64,000 bases of DNA from Bacteroides ilei (GTDB lineage: Bacteria; Bacteroidota; Bacteroidia; Bacteroidales; Bacteroidaceae), in assembly GCF_900128495.1 (NCBI RefSeq), contig NZ_LT635801.1, positions 1,967,324-2,031,323 of the forward strand, read 5' to 3'. A model generated the notes under the pieces. It was given only the letters and a program-made list of their open reading frames with translations, was not told the origin of the DNA and searched no databases. Made by a program: the position numbers and the translations under genes. Shown in pieces: positions 1-8,731 of the stretch (position 1 is its first letter; each line of letters begins with the position of its first letter).

Positions 1-143
1 GATGATTGCTCGGCGGCATAACGGGATTTGCTGTCATAAAACCGCCATACAGGGATATTGAGCTCCTCTAATCTTGACTTATAAGTCACTTTGTGCTCTT
101 TGCAGTAGTTCATTATCTCTACTACTTCTTCTCGTGTCATCAT
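1..143 (-). CDS. IS66-type accessory protein TnpA-like (partial, 5' part only)
   Basis: This is the N-terminal 47 codons of a minus-strand gene running off the left edge. The protein begins MMTREEVVEIMNYCKEHK and continues with VTYKSRLEELNIPVWRFYD. I recognise this as the small first ORF of Bacteroides IS66-like elements, a helix-rich protein thought to help transposition. Two ATG codons are adjacent (143 and 140), and either may start translation. The gene lies just inside the putative terminal repeat. The family call is from recall of similar proteins and is not proven by a catalytic motif. Confidence 0.6.
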   Translation of the reverse strand, partial: MMTREEVVEIMNYCKEHKVTYKSRLEELNIPVWRFYDSKSRYAAEQS

Positions 144-215
144 AACTTTGCTTTTTGGACGTAAAGTTAATGATGGAAGTTGGAGACAAAAATACGTGGT
201 TTACCGAATGCTTAC
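1..215 (-). mobile_element. End of an IS66-family-like insertion sequence
   Basis: This is the outer end of an element that continues left of the window. The minus-strand end reads GTAAGCATTCGG at about 215-204, which resembles the GTAAGC-type terminal repeats of IS66 elements, and the first gene inside starts at 143. The other end is outside the window, so the terminal repeat pair and target duplication cannot be checked. The assignment rests mainly on the encoded accessory protein. Confidence 0.55.
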
Positions 216-285
216 TATTATCAAACAAATTGTCGATGTCACAGTTGAGAAATAAGGTAATTTTTGACGGATTTGAGGATGTAAA

Positions 286-2127
286 TTATCCGTGCGGCAG
301 TGCTTTTTTCTGTATTATCTCGATTAAGATTTTTACGGTTTTATTGATTCCGTAAAGATCTGAATTAATAGTGATGTCGTAGTTCGTTGCATCCTTCCAT
401 TGAGTATGCGTAAAATGTTCACAATGGGCAGCGCGTTCATTGTTGATTCGTTTCACTTTTTCCAAAGCCTCATCCATGCTTAACTTATCGCGTACCGATA
501 CCCTTGCTGCCTCACTTTCCTTTGAAGCATAAACGAAGATACGGATAACGTTCGTACGGTCTTTCAGTATTCTATTGGCCAAACGGCCGATGATGACACA
601 CGAGCTTTTTTGTGCAAAACGGTTAATTATCCGACAATCCAAATCAAACAATTGTTCTGCGATAGAGGCGTTGCCGGGAAGCGAATAAGCATACCAGGCA
701 TACAACCGGTAGAGTTCCGTTGGCGAGATTCGCTGTTCCTCGTCTGAAACGAGCGAAGAACTGAGGTTACTTTCGGATACGATTTTTTCGATGATCTGCT
801 GGTCGTAGCAGGGGATGTCAAGCTGTGCGGCAATCTGTTTCCCAATTTCCCGTCCGCCGCATCCATATTCCCGGGCGATGGTTATTACAAGCCCAGAGGA
901 TGTAGGCTGTGCAGATTTGGATGTGGCAAGAGGTACACTGTGTGATGTACGTTTCAGTTTCCGTCCTGTCGTTATCAGGTACAGGCCTGCGCATATAAAC
1001 TGGATGACGGCAAGTGCGATATAAAGGCCACTGAAACCGATTGAGGGGATGAAGAGTCCCATCAATGACGGACCGAATCCGACACCCAGGTCCATGAAGG
1101 TGAAAAAGGTAGAGGTGCCTACGCCCATTCGGTTTTGGGGTGAAACCATGATGGCTATAGCCTGTGCGCACGACATGTAGGTTCCAAATCCCAAACCCAT
1201 ACACGCAGCGACAAGCAGAAGTTCCCATCCGGTTGACGTTACGCTGAGCAACAGTAACCCAAGACCGAAAATGACAAATGCCGGATACATCACCACATTG
1301 GCTCCCCGTTTGTCGAACAGTCTTCCTGTGAAAGGACGGCTTATCAGTGTAAACGCAGCATAGACGATGAAGAAATATTTTCCGGATTCAGTCAGTCCGA
1401 TTTCCTTTTCATAAGATGAAACAAAACCGAGAATACCGGCAAAGCCCAGGCTGACCAACAGGGTGATAATGGCAATAGGTACGGCTTTCGGTTCTATGAA
1501 TTTCGACAGCCAGCCTTCGGAATCGTTTCGGCCTGTTTCGTCGTTCTTGTCGGCGGGTAGTTCGGGAACTGAGATGTAGCGGATGCATACGAGGGATAAA
1601 ACGAGCAGCAGGGTACTTATTATCAGGTCGGTAAAAAGGCAGCCGTTATAAAAGGCACCTCCGGCATACGGACCTATGGCTGTGGCCAGGGTGACGAACA
1701 TCGCATAATAGCTGGTTCCTTCACCGCGTCGGGCAGCCGGTACCATATGTGCCATTATTGCGCCGGTGGTTGTTGAACCGATGCCGAAGCCGATACCTTG
1801 TATTATTCTTACCGTTGAAAGCAGCCAGATGTTCGAAATGAAGAAATTAAGGATAAGGCCGAGAATAAAAATTGCCAACCCTAAATAGGCCGACCGTTTC
1901 AATCCGATTCGCTCGATTTGTCCGCCCATGAAAATTCTTGCCAACAGTGCGCCGACAATGAAGGAACCGGTGGCGAATCCGGCCATGCTCAATGTTGCCC
2001 CAAGTCTGCTGACTGCATAATCGGTCATGATGACCATCAGCATATAGTATGACACGTTGAGGATGAAACATGTCATGTTGTTCAATATGTAGCTTCTTGT
2101 CCAAAGCTTGTTATACTCATTGCTCAT
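286..2127 (-). CDS. MFS transporter fused to a cytidylate-kinase-like domain
   Basis: This 613-residue protein has two parts. Residues about 1-405 are a major facilitator: twelve hydrophobic segments, with the motif-A-like loop GGQIERIGLKR between TM2 and TM3 and a second copy, GRLFDKRGAN, in the C-terminal half. Residues from about 411 (GLVITIAREYGCGGREIGK) to the end match the cytidylate kinase-like family (Cytidylate_kin2), with a P-loop-like GCGGREIGK. The transporter is in the inner membrane and the kinase-like domain should be cytosolic. The transported substrate is unknown. The gene is divergent from an AraC regulator. A possible -7 box (TAACTTTG, 2164-2157) lies upstream but lacks a clear -33. 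Start is ATG 2127. Such fusions seem to occur in Bacteroides, but their function is not established. Confidence 0.85.
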   Translation of the reverse strand: MSNEYNKLWTRSYILNNMTCFILNVSYYMLMVIMTDYAVSRLGATLSMAGFATGSFIVGALLARIFMGGQIERIGLKRSAYLGLAIFILGLILNFFISNIWLLSTVRIIQGIGFGIGSTTTGAIMAHMVPAARRGEGTSYYAMFVTLATAIGPYAGGAFYNGCLFTDLIISTLLLVLSLVCIRYISVPELPADKNDETGRNDSEGWLSKFIEPKAVPIAIITLLVSLGFAGILGFVSSYEKEIGLTESGKYFFIVYAAFTLISRPFTGRLFDKRGANVVMYPAFVIFGLGLLLLSVTSTGWELLLVAACMGLGFGTYMSCAQAIAIMVSPQNRMGVGTSTFFTFMDLGVGFGPSLMGLFIPSIGFSGLYIALAVIQFICAGLYLITTGRKLKRTSHSVPLATSKSAQPTSSGLVITIAREYGCGGREIGKQIAAQLDIPCYDQQIIEKIVSESNLSSSLVSDEEQRISPTELYRLYAWYAYSLPGNASIAEQLFDLDCRIINRFAQKSSCVIIGRLANRILKDRTNVIRIFVYASKESEAARVSVRDKLSMDEALEKVKRINNERAAHCEHFTHTQWKDATNYDITINSDLYGINKTVKILIEIIQKKALPHG

Positions 2128-2267
2128 ATTTCAAATTTCCTTTCTTAAAACGGATGCAAAGTTACGGCAGTTTCAATTCACCACTATATCGATAAAATGT
2201 ACAAAACAGATAAAATAGCGAACTACTGTATGGAATATGAGAGGAAAAAGGTTACTTTTACAGACAA

Positions 2268-3167
2268 ATGGCGAACGATACTATATTTTCTACTCCTGCC
2301 CGAATGATTGCCAATGGAGAACTTGTCTCCTTGATGGGCAATGAAGTGGCGACAAGCCGACGTTTCAGTTTTGAAGGTGACGGAACCGTAGGTTTTGAAG
2401 CCTATGTGTTTGTGCTTGTGGAAAGCGGTGAAGCGGAAGTGGAGATTAATTATATTCCTTTCAAGCTGAAACAAAATTCCATACTGATGCTCAAGCCTTA
2501 TATGGTAGTCACCGCTTTCAGGGCCGGATCCTTATTTCATGCACGGTATTTGTTTCTTGACAGGGCATTTTTCGCCTCCATTCCGGAAAGCATACAATTC
2601 CACGCTTTGCAGAACAAAGTGGTGAACTCGACCGGAGTGCCTGAAATAAGACTGGATGGTACTGAATTTAACGAGGTGTCCACCATCTTCCACTCGATAT
2701 GCGAATTTGTCCCCCATCATCCGTCGGCCAAGCCGATGATGCTCGCCCAGTTGTCGTATATGCTGTTGATTGTTACAGAGGCTATGCGGAAGAATCTGGA
2801 AATGATGACGCTGACGGCCAGTCACAAGGATGTCCTGTTCCAGAACTTTCTCCAGCAGCTATGCCTTCATTATGCTGAACGGCACGACATTGGCTTTTAT
2901 GCCCAAAGCTTGCGGGTGTCTGTCCGCTATCTTCAAAAGGTGGTAAAGGATATTACCGGGCGGACGGTTTATTCCTATATCAGTGAACGCTTGAGGATAC
3001 ACGCCCGTCGGTTGCTGGCCAGTTCTGATATGACCATCGAGCAGATAGCCTTTGCCCTGCATTTTTCCAGTCCGTCGGCCTTTGGCAAGTTTTTCAGGAT
3101 GAACTGCGGCATGTCGCCCAAGCAGTTCAGGGAGCGGGCAAAAGGAAAGCCCAAGGATGATATGTGA
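2268..3167 (+). CDS. AraC-family transcriptional regulator
   Basis: This 299-residue regulator has an N-terminal cupin-like sensor region (about residues 20-170) and a C-terminal AraC DNA-binding domain (about 200-295). The second helix-turn-helix reads MTIEQIAFALHFSSPSAFGKFFRMNCGMSP before KQFRE, matching the typical AraC pattern. It is transcribed away from the MFS-kinase fusion gene, with about 140 bp between their starts, so it probably controls that transporter. This is inferred from the divergent layout only. Start is the ATG at 2268. An IS4-type transposase gene sits about 55 bp downstream in the opposite direction, so any original downstream partner may have been displaced. Confidence 0.88.
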   Translation: MANDTIFSTPARMIANGELVSLMGNEVATSRRFSFEGDGTVGFEAYVFVLVESGEAEVEINYIPFKLKQNSILMLKPYMVVTAFRAGSLFHARYLFLDRAFFASIPESIQFHALQNKVVNSTGVPEIRLDGTEFNEVSTIFHSICEFVPHHPSAKPMMLAQLSYMLLIVTEAMRKNLEMMTLTASHKDVLFQNFLQQLCLHYAERHDIGFYAQSLRVSVRYLQKVVKDITGRTVYSYISERLRIHARRLLASSDMTIEQIAFALHFSSPSAFGKFFRMNCGMSPKQFRERAKGKPKDDM

Positions 3168-3223
3168 AAAGATATAGTTCGTTCCGAGCAATACATCAAT
3201 AGTTCGTTAAAAATTAGCCCAGC

Positions 3224-4441
3224 CTAAGCGGCTCTGGCAGTAAATAAAATGAGTTCTTTGAAAAGTTTGTCAATTAATTGCGTGTTTGGTTCAATCCCAG
3301 ACACGCAAATAAATCGTTCAAGCATGTAAGCATTGTGTATGACTGACTTGCATGATGATATGGAATATTTTATTCCCATCTTCTTACAGGCAGCCTTGGC
3401 GAGGTTTATAGCTGCAAGTGATGCATTAAAGTGGAATGCCAGTTTCCTGAAGTCTGTAGACTGATAGTTTGTTATTCCGGCATGTTGCTTGGCATCCCGA
3501 AAGCAGAATTCGAGTTGGAAACGTGTTCTGTAAAAGTCCAGGACATCCTGTGCGTTCTGTATTTCGTTTGTAGAGAAATACAGCTGCCATTTGTCCGTTC
3601 TTCCATCCATGGGGTACCATACAGCCAGGCTCACAAAGCGTTTGAGTGCTTTGGAGTATGCTTTCAGTCCGTAAAGTTTACCCTTGTTTACTTTGTATTC
3701 GGTACATCTTGTAATGTCCAGATTTTCAAAATCAATCTTTCCGTCATACAATTTTGGATGTCCGCGTTTTCCTGTCCTATTTTCTAAGGTGGGATAAAAC
3801 AATACGGCATCATTTCTGAAGCGGCTTATAACATGGAATCCGTTCTCACACAATGGTTTGATGAAAGTTGCCTTTGAAAAGAACGCATCACATACGACAG
3901 TGCCAGAAATACGTTTCAGATGTTCCTGTATGCTGATAAGGTAAGAACTGTACCAGTCCACAAGATTCTTCCCGCAGCTTTCCAACGTTGTGTTGTCAGG
4001 TGTCTGTACAGAGCCCAAAGTCATACATTCATGGTTGTCAACGTCTATAACTCCAATACCGGTTATTTCCAGTCCACGTTTGTATTCACCGGCACAACCG
4101 GACCAGAAATAGCCAATCCACGGCGTTTTGCTGCCTGATTTTGGAATGAAAGACGGATCAACGGCTATCGCCTTGCGACCATCTTTAAGGTGTTCCCTGA
4201 TGATGGCTTCATTGAAGGAAAACCAGTCAAAGCCGTCGTTCTCAAAATTGTTGCGGTATGTCTGTTCCGAGAAACATCCATACCGTCCCATTTGCAGGAA
4301 ATTGATGCGGTCAGGTATAGCCATGAATAATTTCATTGCATCCATGAATACTTTCTGAAAAGATTTGCTTATATTTACAGCTGATTCGAGAGCGTTTCTG
4401 CACTCGGATTGGTATTGCATAAGGAGTGATTCTTTAGTCAT
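3224..4441 (-). CDS. IS4-family transposase
   Basis: This 405-residue DDE transposase contains the IS4 signature Y-(2)-R-(3)-E-(6)-K as YRTRFQLEFCFRDAK near residue 325. Candidate catalytic aspartates are in KAIAVDPSF (about residue 97) and VVCDAFFSKATF. The reading frame is intact, so the element may be active. I could not define convincing terminal inverted repeats. Sequences GTTAAAAATTAG near 3206 and CTAATTTACTAAAAA near 4464 are weakly complementary and mark plausible ends. It inserts between the araC-type gene and the PTPS-like gene. Confidence 0.88.
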   Translation of the reverse strand: MTKESLLMQYQSECRNALESAVNISKSFQKVFMDAMKLFMAIPDRINFLQMGRYGCFSEQTYRNNFENDGFDWFSFNEAIIREHLKDGRKAIAVDPSFIPKSGSKTPWIGYFWSGCAGEYKRGLEITGIGVIDVDNHECMTLGSVQTPDNTTLESCGKNLVDWYSSYLISIQEHLKRISGTVVCDAFFSKATFIKPLCENGFHVISRFRNDAVLFYPTLENRTGKRGHPKLYDGKIDFENLDITRCTEYKVNKGKLYGLKAYSKALKRFVSLAVWYPMDGRTDKWQLYFSTNEIQNAQDVLDFYRTRFQLEFCFRDAKQHAGITNYQSTDFRKLAFHFNASLAAINLAKAACKKMGIKYSISSCKSVIHNAYMLERFICVSGIEPNTQLIDKLFKELILFTARAA

Positions 4442-4641
4442 AATTAAAAGTGGTGAAGTACTTCTAATTTACTAAAAATCAGTGAATTATGCAATACTTT
4501 TCTGTTAATTTTCAGCTGTTTAGCATATCTTTTTCATCCCTTTTCTTACTCCTTGACGATTTATTCTTGACAGTATTTCAATGATCTCTTGAATATAATT
4601 TTGAACCGGATTATGCCGATTCTATGTTTAATTTTAATTTA

Positions 4642-4659
4642 TCGGTAAAAATTTACCGA
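4642..4659. repeat. Perfect palindrome TCGGTAAA-AA-TTTACCGA
   Basis: Two 8-bp arms are perfectly complementary around a 2-bp centre. The form suits a dimeric repressor operator or a mobile-element end. No gene now starts next to it, so it may be a leftover regulatory site or part of the flanking insertion. Confidence 0.45.
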
Positions 4660-4709
4660 AGTATTGATACATATAATAAGTAATGATTGATGCCTGTCAA
4701 AAATAATTA

Positions 4710-4737
4710 GGGTGGAAAAGATCTGTTCTTTCCACCC
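4710..4737 (-). terminator. Terminator of the fur/PTPS unit
   Basis: Perfect 9-bp stem GGGTGGAAA / TTTCCACCC with a 10-nt loop, 53 bp beyond the stop codon of the PTPS-like gene. On the minus strand it is followed by an AT-rich TAATTATTTTT run. Confidence 0.7.
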
Positions 4738-4789
4738 CAGCAGTTTATCAGATTATTCAGCTCGTTTTAAATGACAGTTTATGTGCCGG

Positions 4790-5356
4790 TCATTTTTTAC
4801 GATAGCCGCATTTCGGGCATACCCCTTCCTCGTTCAGCGCCACGCCGCACAGAGGGCAGCGGTCGATGTTGTTTTTGGTGACAAATTCGGCCGAGCCGGC
4901 ATTTACACCGCTGGTAAAGGTAATTTTGGCAATGTTCAGCTTGTCTTTCAGCAACTCGTAAACAATCTTGATCATGCCTTCTACCGTCATGGTTTCTTTT
5001 GTAACCACCAGGCGGGCATCGGGGTAGGCGGTAGCCAGCTCTGTCTTGAAGGCTTCTCCTTTCATCTTGTTCTGGGGATGTCCGTTCTTGATGCCTTGCT
5101 TCTCATATACGTCGAGTATGGCAGGCAGCAGAGGGTCGTCTTCACGGAGAACAAGGGCATGATCGAAGTTCTTCAGCACATCCCATGCCACTTTCTGGAT
5201 TTCATTACACGGGTAAACCATGTTTACACCTTTTTCAATGGTATCTTCCACCTCTATGGTCAGTGTGCCTGTATGGCCGTGAAGATACTGTGCTTCGCCC
5301 TGGAAACCATAAAACCGATGTGCGTACTGCAAATCGAAAGTTGTGATACTTCTCAT
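4790..5356 (-). CDS. 6-pyruvoyl-tetrahydropterin synthase/QueD-like protein with C-terminal zinc ribbon
   Basis: This 188-residue protein has the PTPS/QueD fold signatures: the zinc-binding histidines in YAHRF (residue 13) and LHGHTG (28, 30), the FDHALVL catalytic-triad segment, and a pterin-binding glutamate in MTVEGM. QueD makes 6-carboxytetrahydropterin from dihydroneopterin triphosphate for queuosine. The usual catalytic cysteine four residues before HGH is missing: here the sequence is EAQYLHGH, with alanine there. A zinc ribbon (CPLCG...CPKCGYRKK) ends the protein, which is unusual for QueD. It lies 5 bp after a Fur-family regulator and is probably cotranscribed with it. Its reaction may differ from that of ordinary QueD. 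Confidence 0.8.
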   Translation of the reverse strand: MRSITTFDLQYAHRFYGFQGEAQYLHGHTGTLTIEVEDTIEKGVNMVYPCNEIQKVAWDVLKNFDHALVLREDDPLLPAILDVYEKQGIKNGHPQNKMKGEAFKTELATAYPDARLVVTKETMTVEGMIKIVYELLKDKLNIAKITFTSGVNAGSAEFVTKNNIDRCPLCGVALNEEGVCPKCGYRKK

Positions 5357-5361
5357 TCTTC

Positions 5362-5781
5362 TTACTTTTTAGAGTTTGACATTGGGTTGTTTATTGTTAT
5401 CTGCACCTGTACCTTGTCTATGTCTACCGATGCAAAATCATGTTCCTTCAAGTATTTCCTTATCAATTCGGTAAGGCCTGAATCCATATAGTCTGAAATC
5501 TGTTTTCCTTCGAACACATGGTGGTGTTCTGCCACCGTTATGTCATAATAACATTTCTCGGTGTCCGGATGAAAAACGAGCGACAACAGGTTGGCCTTAC
5601 AGAATGAGTCGAGTATCCGGTAAATGGTGGATACTGTGATTCCGCCGTCTTTGGATTGCACGTGATTTATTATGTCTTCCACTGTTGCATGGCGCAGTTC
5701 CATCATTGCTTCATACACGGCCTTGCGTTGAGGCGTGATTTTTAATCCGGCATTTTTGATATTGTCTGTAGTTTCCATCAT
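5362..5781 (-). CDS. Fur-family metal- or peroxide-responsive regulator
   Basis: From ATG 5781 the product has 139 residues. It has an N-terminal winged helix (GLKITPQRKAVYEAM, then STIYRILDSF) and a C-terminal dimerisation and metal-binding part with AEHHHVFE. The usual CxxC structural zinc pairs are absent; only an isolated cysteine is seen near CYYD. An in-frame TTG farther upstream (5811) is rejected because it lies inside an operator-like box. The two boxes just upstream suggest autoregulation. The gene precedes the PTPS-like gene by 5 bp. Whether it senses iron, zinc or peroxide cannot be decided from this sequence; PerR/Fur-like is the safest label. Confidence 0.82.
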   Translation of the reverse strand: MMETTDNIKNAGLKITPQRKAVYEAMMELRHATVEDIINHVQSKDGGITVSTIYRILDSFCKANLLSLVFHPDTEKCYYDITVAEHHHVFEGKQISDYMDSGLTELIRKYLKEHDFASVDIDKVQVQITINNPMSNSKK

Positions 5782-5805
5782 TCTTTTGTTTGCATCGTAA
5801 AGATA

Positions 5806-5838
5806 TTGCAAATAATTTGTAAATGCAAATAATTCGCA
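5806..5838. promoter_or_regulatory. Two tandem Fur/Per-box-like inverted repeats
   Basis: Box 1 (5806-5822) is TTGCAAAT-A-ATTTGTAA with one mismatched pair, and box 2 (5824-5838) is TGCAAAT-A-ATTCGCA with one mismatched pair. Both have the 7-1-7 layout known for Fur and PerR sites. They lie 25-57 bp upstream of the regulator's ATG at 5781, consistent with autorepression. Confidence 0.6.
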
Positions 5839-5904
5839 ATAACAAAATAAAAAAGATGTATCATTTAATGAAATTCCCAGATGTGCACGGTGAGTATGGC
5901 AGTA

Positions 5905-7047
5905 TTACATTACATGCAACAGGATTTCGCGGGCTACACTTCCTGTAACCAGTCCGTCTTCGCCGTAGTGTACGTTACGTTCATTGAACCTGCGTTCGAT
6001 TTCGTCGATAACCTCTATGCCGATGTTTTCTTCGCTCAACCGGGTGGTAAGGCCCAGGGAGCGGAAAAATGCTTCGGTCTTGCGGATGGTTTCGTCTATA
6101 CGCATTTCGTCCGTGCCCGATACCACGCCGAAAATCCGTTCGCCAAACTGCAGCAGTTTGGCCTTTTTTTGTTGGCGCAATACATACATGGTACCGGGCA
6201 TGACAATGGCCAGGGTGTGTCCATGTGTCAGTCCGCAGAGGGCTGTGAGTTCATGGCCGATCATGTGGGTAGACCAGTCTTCTGTTACTCCCATGGCGAT
6301 AAATCCGTTCAGTGCCATAGTGGCCGACATCATGAAGTCTGCCATCAGCTGGTAATCGGTATGGTTTTCCTTGATGAGGGGGGCTATTTCGACGATGGTG
6401 TGCAGCAGTCCTTCGGCCCAGCGGTCCATGACCCGTGATTCGCCGGTTTTCGTCAGGTATTGTTCCAGTACATGGACGAAGGTGTCGGCCAGTCCGCACG
6501 CTATCTGATGGGGTGGAAGTGAGAAGGTTACTTCGGGATCAAGTATGGAGAATAAAGGGAAATCGGCGAAGAAGCTCAGTTTTTCCTTGGTTTCACGGCG
6601 TGAGATCACAGCTCCGTTGTTCATTTCCGAGCCGGTTGCAGGCAGGGTGAGTACGGTGGCCATCGGTACGGTCTTTCCGGATGAACCTTTTACAACCAGA
6701 TCCCAGGCATCGCCTTCATACAGCAGACCGGCCGAAATCAGTTTTGTGCCGTCAATGACGGAACCTCCTCCCACAGCCAGCAGGAAGTCTACCTTTTCCT
6801 TCTTGCCGAGTTCAATGGCCTTGCGCAGGGTTTCGATGGCCGGATTCGGCTCTATTCCCCAAAACTCGATAGTGTCATGATTGGCCAGGGCTTTCTTTAC
6901 CTGTTCATAGACACCGTTTTTCTTTACGCTTCCTCCACCGAAGGTGATCATTATCTTTTTGTCGGCCGGTATTTCTTTTTCCAGTTCGGAAATCATGCCT
7001 TTCCCCATAATCAGTCTGGTGGGGTTATGGAAAATAAAGTTATGCAT
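5905..7047 (-). CDS. Iron-containing alcohol dehydrogenase (NAD(P)H-dependent, YqhD/BDH type)
   Basis: This 380-residue group III alcohol dehydrogenase reduces aldehydes to alcohols or the reverse in the cytosol. Visible signatures are the nucleotide-binding GGGSVIDGTKLISAG, the metal ligands in CGLADTFVHVLEQYL and the IGHELTALCGLTHGHTLAIV segment with two further histidines. Its length matches YqhD and butanol dehydrogenases of about 380-390 residues. It stands alone, facing away from the hemerythrin gene. A -7-like TACATTTG (7111-7104, minus strand) lies upstream without a clear -33. The exact substrate is unknown; a role in detoxifying aldehydes or in fermentation fits the surrounding redox genes. 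Confidence 0.9.
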   Translation of the reverse strand: MHNFIFHNPTRLIMGKGMISELEKEIPADKKIMITFGGGSVKKNGVYEQVKKALANHDTIEFWGIEPNPAIETLRKAIELGKKEKVDFLLAVGGGSVIDGTKLISAGLLYEGDAWDLVVKGSSGKTVPMATVLTLPATGSEMNNGAVISRRETKEKLSFFADFPLFSILDPEVTFSLPPHQIACGLADTFVHVLEQYLTKTGESRVMDRWAEGLLHTIVEIAPLIKENHTDYQLMADFMMSATMALNGFIAMGVTEDWSTHMIGHELTALCGLTHGHTLAIVMPGTMYVLRQQKKAKLLQFGERIFGVVSGTDEMRIDETIRKTEAFFRSLGLTTRLSEENIGIEVIDEIERRFNERNVHYGEDGLVTGSVAREILLHVM

Positions 7048-7153
7048 ACTTTCTTGATTTTAGTTCCTTGTTATCTATACTCTTTTTGTTTATATTCTGC
7101 AGACAAATGTAATGATTCTGTGTCATATTTTCCGGGACGGGAGATTAAAAAAG

Positions 7154-7184
7154 TTGGAGGGAAAACTTCTTTCCACTATCTTTG
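7154..7184 (+). promoter_or_regulatory. Bacteroides-type promoter for the hemerythrin gene
   Basis: TTG at 7154-7156 and TATCTTTG at 7177-7184 are separated by 20 bp, matching the Bacteroides sigma-70 consensus. Transcription should begin near 7191, which rules out translation starts upstream and supports the ATG at 7272. Confidence 0.7.
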
Positions 7185-7208
7185 TTATATAAGGGAGCAG
7201 TTCTGAAT

Positions 7209-7226
7209 ATACCTATAAATAGGTAT
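7209..7226. promoter_or_regulatory. Operator candidate ATACC-N8-GGTAT (copy 1)
   Basis: Perfect palindrome ATACCTAT-AA-ATAGGTAT about 18 bp after the predicted transcription start of the hemerythrin gene. The same ATACC-N8-GGTAT core followed by TG occurs at 8633-8650 before lutA. A repressor bound here would block early elongation. Confidence 0.5.
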
Positions 7227-7271
7227 TGTGTGCTTTCTGTAAAACAAGTTAATTTGCCGCTGAAAACAATT

Positions 7272-7985
7272 ATGAGTACGATTATAGCTATGTGTGGGAC
7301 CAAGACATATAAGCCTACCGACAAGATGAGCGACCTTATCTGTGAGAACTATGCGCTGCTGCAGGTGTTGAGCCGTTTCGGAGTTCCTTTGGGATTCGGC
7401 GACAAGTCGGTCCGTGAAGTGTGTGAGATGAACGGTGTGGACTGTACCACTTTCCTTGCCGTGGTGAATTTCCTGACGGAAGACAGTAACCGTATACAGG
7501 ATCATGTGACCGCACTGTCGGTTCCGGCCCTGATGAGCTATTTGCAGCAGGCCCATTCCTATTTCCTTGATTTTCAGTTGCCTGCCATACGGAAGAAGCT
7601 GATAGAAGCGATAGACTGCTCTACCCGTAACGAGGTGGCGTTTCTGATTCTCCAGTTCTATGACGATTATGTGGCCGAAGTGCGCAAGCATATGGAGTAT
7701 GAGAATGAAAAGGTCTTTACCTATGTGGCCGATCTGCTTGAAGGGAAGAAATCGGGTGAGTATAATATCGGTGTGTTTGCACGTCATCACGATAAGGTGA
7801 ACGCCAAGCTTACCGAACTGAAGAATATCATTATCAAATATTATCCGGCCAACGGCGACAACCAGCTGCTGAACGCGACATTGTTCGATATATTCAGCTG
7901 TGAGGAGGACCTGGCTTCGCATAACCGGGTAGAAGATTACCTGTTTGTACCTGCCATAATGGAACTGGAAAAAGGCATAAAGTAA
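7272..7985 (+). CDS. Hemerythrin-domain protein (RIC/YtfE-like)
   Basis: This 237-residue protein starts at ATG 7272 (MSTIIAMCGTKTYKPTDKM), downstream of the mapped promoter. The first about 85 residues resemble the ScdA_N/DUF1858-type domain of di-iron repair proteins. Residues from about 95 hold a hemerythrin four-helix bundle with candidate di-iron ligands in QQAHSY, RKHMEYE, ARHHD and ASHNRVED. RIC/YtfE proteins repair iron-sulfur clusters damaged by oxygen or nitric oxide. That role is inferred for this gene. The stop codon is separated by one base from the ATG of a LuxR-type regulator, so the two are surely cotranscribed. Confidence 0.85.
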   Translation: MSTIIAMCGTKTYKPTDKMSDLICENYALLQVLSRFGVPLGFGDKSVREVCEMNGVDCTTFLAVVNFLTEDSNRIQDHVTALSVPALMSYLQQAHSYFLDFQLPAIRKKLIEAIDCSTRNEVAFLILQFYDDYVAEVRKHMEYENEKVFTYVADLLEGKKSGEYNIGVFARHHDKVNAKLTELKNIIIKYYPANGDNQLLNATLFDIFSCEEDLASHNRVEDYLFVPAIMELEKGIK

Positions 7986-7986
7986 G

Positions 7987-8595
7987 ATGAAACAGCAGAA
8001 TGTTATATTGATAGCTGTCGCCGAGACCTCTACGATAGTGAGGAGCGGATTGGTGACGGTGCTGAAACGTATGCCCGACCTGAATATTCAGACCGTGGAA
8101 GTCACTTCAAAGGAGGGGCTCCAGCACTGCGTGGAGTCGCATGTACCCGATGTGCTGATTGTCAATCCTCAGTTTGAAGGATGGTTTGACGTGGACGCTT
8201 TCAAGGCTCAGTATCCGCATGAAGAGATGAAGATTGTTTCGCTGATATGCAGTTTTGTGGACTCCAGTCAACTGAAAGGCTATGATGAAAGTGTGAATCT
8301 TTTTGATGATGTGGAGTCGTTGGAAAAGAAACTTTCACAACTGATGAATCTCGGTGAAGAGGAAGACAGCGAGCTTGATGCTCTCAGCCAGCGTGAAAAG
8401 GAAATTATCGGCTGTGTGGTACGGGGGATGACCAACAAGGAAATAGCAGAGAAACTCTTCATTTCCGTGCATACAGTCATTACGCACCGGCGTAACATTA
8501 CGCGCAAGCTGCAGATACACTCGGCGGCCGGACTTACTATCTATGCGATAGTCAACAAGTTGGTTGAACTAGGAGAAGTGAAGATGAAACTGTAA
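7987..8595 (+). CDS. LuxR/NarL-type response regulator with atypical receiver
   Basis: This 202-residue protein has an N-terminal receiver-like domain (about 1-120) and a C-terminal LuxR helix-turn-helix (about 135-195; LSQREKEIIGCVVRG, NKEIAEKLFISVHTVITHR). In ordinary receivers a phospho-accepting aspartate follows the third beta strand. Here the strand reads VPDVLIVNPQFEG, with asparagine at that place, so phosphorylation is doubtful. No sensor kinase gene is nearby. The partner hemerythrin gene, one base upstream, suggests the pair responds to oxidative or nitrosative stress. This regulator could bind the ATACC-N8-GGTAT sites found on both sides of the pair, but nothing proves it. Confidence 0.85.
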   Translation: MKQQNVILIAVAETSTIVRSGLVTVLKRMPDLNIQTVEVTSKEGLQHCVESHVPDVLIVNPQFEGWFDVDAFKAQYPHEEMKIVSLICSFVDSSQLKGYDESVNLFDDVESLEKKLSQLMNLGEEEDSELDALSQREKEIIGCVVRGMTNKEIAEKLFISVHTVITHRRNITRKLQIHSAAGLTIYAIVNKLVELGEVKMKL

Positions 8596-8632
8596 CTGTA
8601 ACATAAACCTTGCTATTTAGAATATATCTAAA

Positions 8633-8650
8633 ATACCGACATTTAGGTAT
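8633..8650. promoter_or_regulatory. Operator candidate ATACC-N8-GGTAT (copy 2)
   Basis: ATACC, 8 bp, GGTAT, then TG, directly abutting the -33 TTG (8650-8652) of the lut promoter. It repeats the core and spacing of the palindrome at 7209-7226. Its position over the -33 region suits a repressor or a class II activator. Confidence 0.5.
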
Positions 8651-8680
8651 TGCGGGTGCAGACTGGAACCCGTATCTTTG
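8650..8680 (+). promoter_or_regulatory. Promoter of the lutABC operon
   Basis: TTG at 8650-8652, 20 bp, TATCTTTG at 8673-8680. The predicted start near 8687 leaves a leader of about 200 nt before lutA. Another -7-like box, TACTTTTG at 8852-8859, lacks a -33. Confidence 0.7.
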
Positions 8681-8731
8681 CAGTGTTAGTCATATGAAAT
8701 TACGTAAACCACAAAAGTTAGTTATTAGTTG

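Larger units (their letters stand above)
4442..4789. other. Intergenic stretch: IS edge, palindrome and terminator
   Basis: This 348-bp AT-rich stretch separates the IS4 transposase start from the PTPS-like gene end. It should contain the right end of the insertion sequence, a perfect 8-2-8 palindrome at 4642-4659, and the terminator hairpin at 4710-4737. I see no credible coding region in it. Confidence 0.6.
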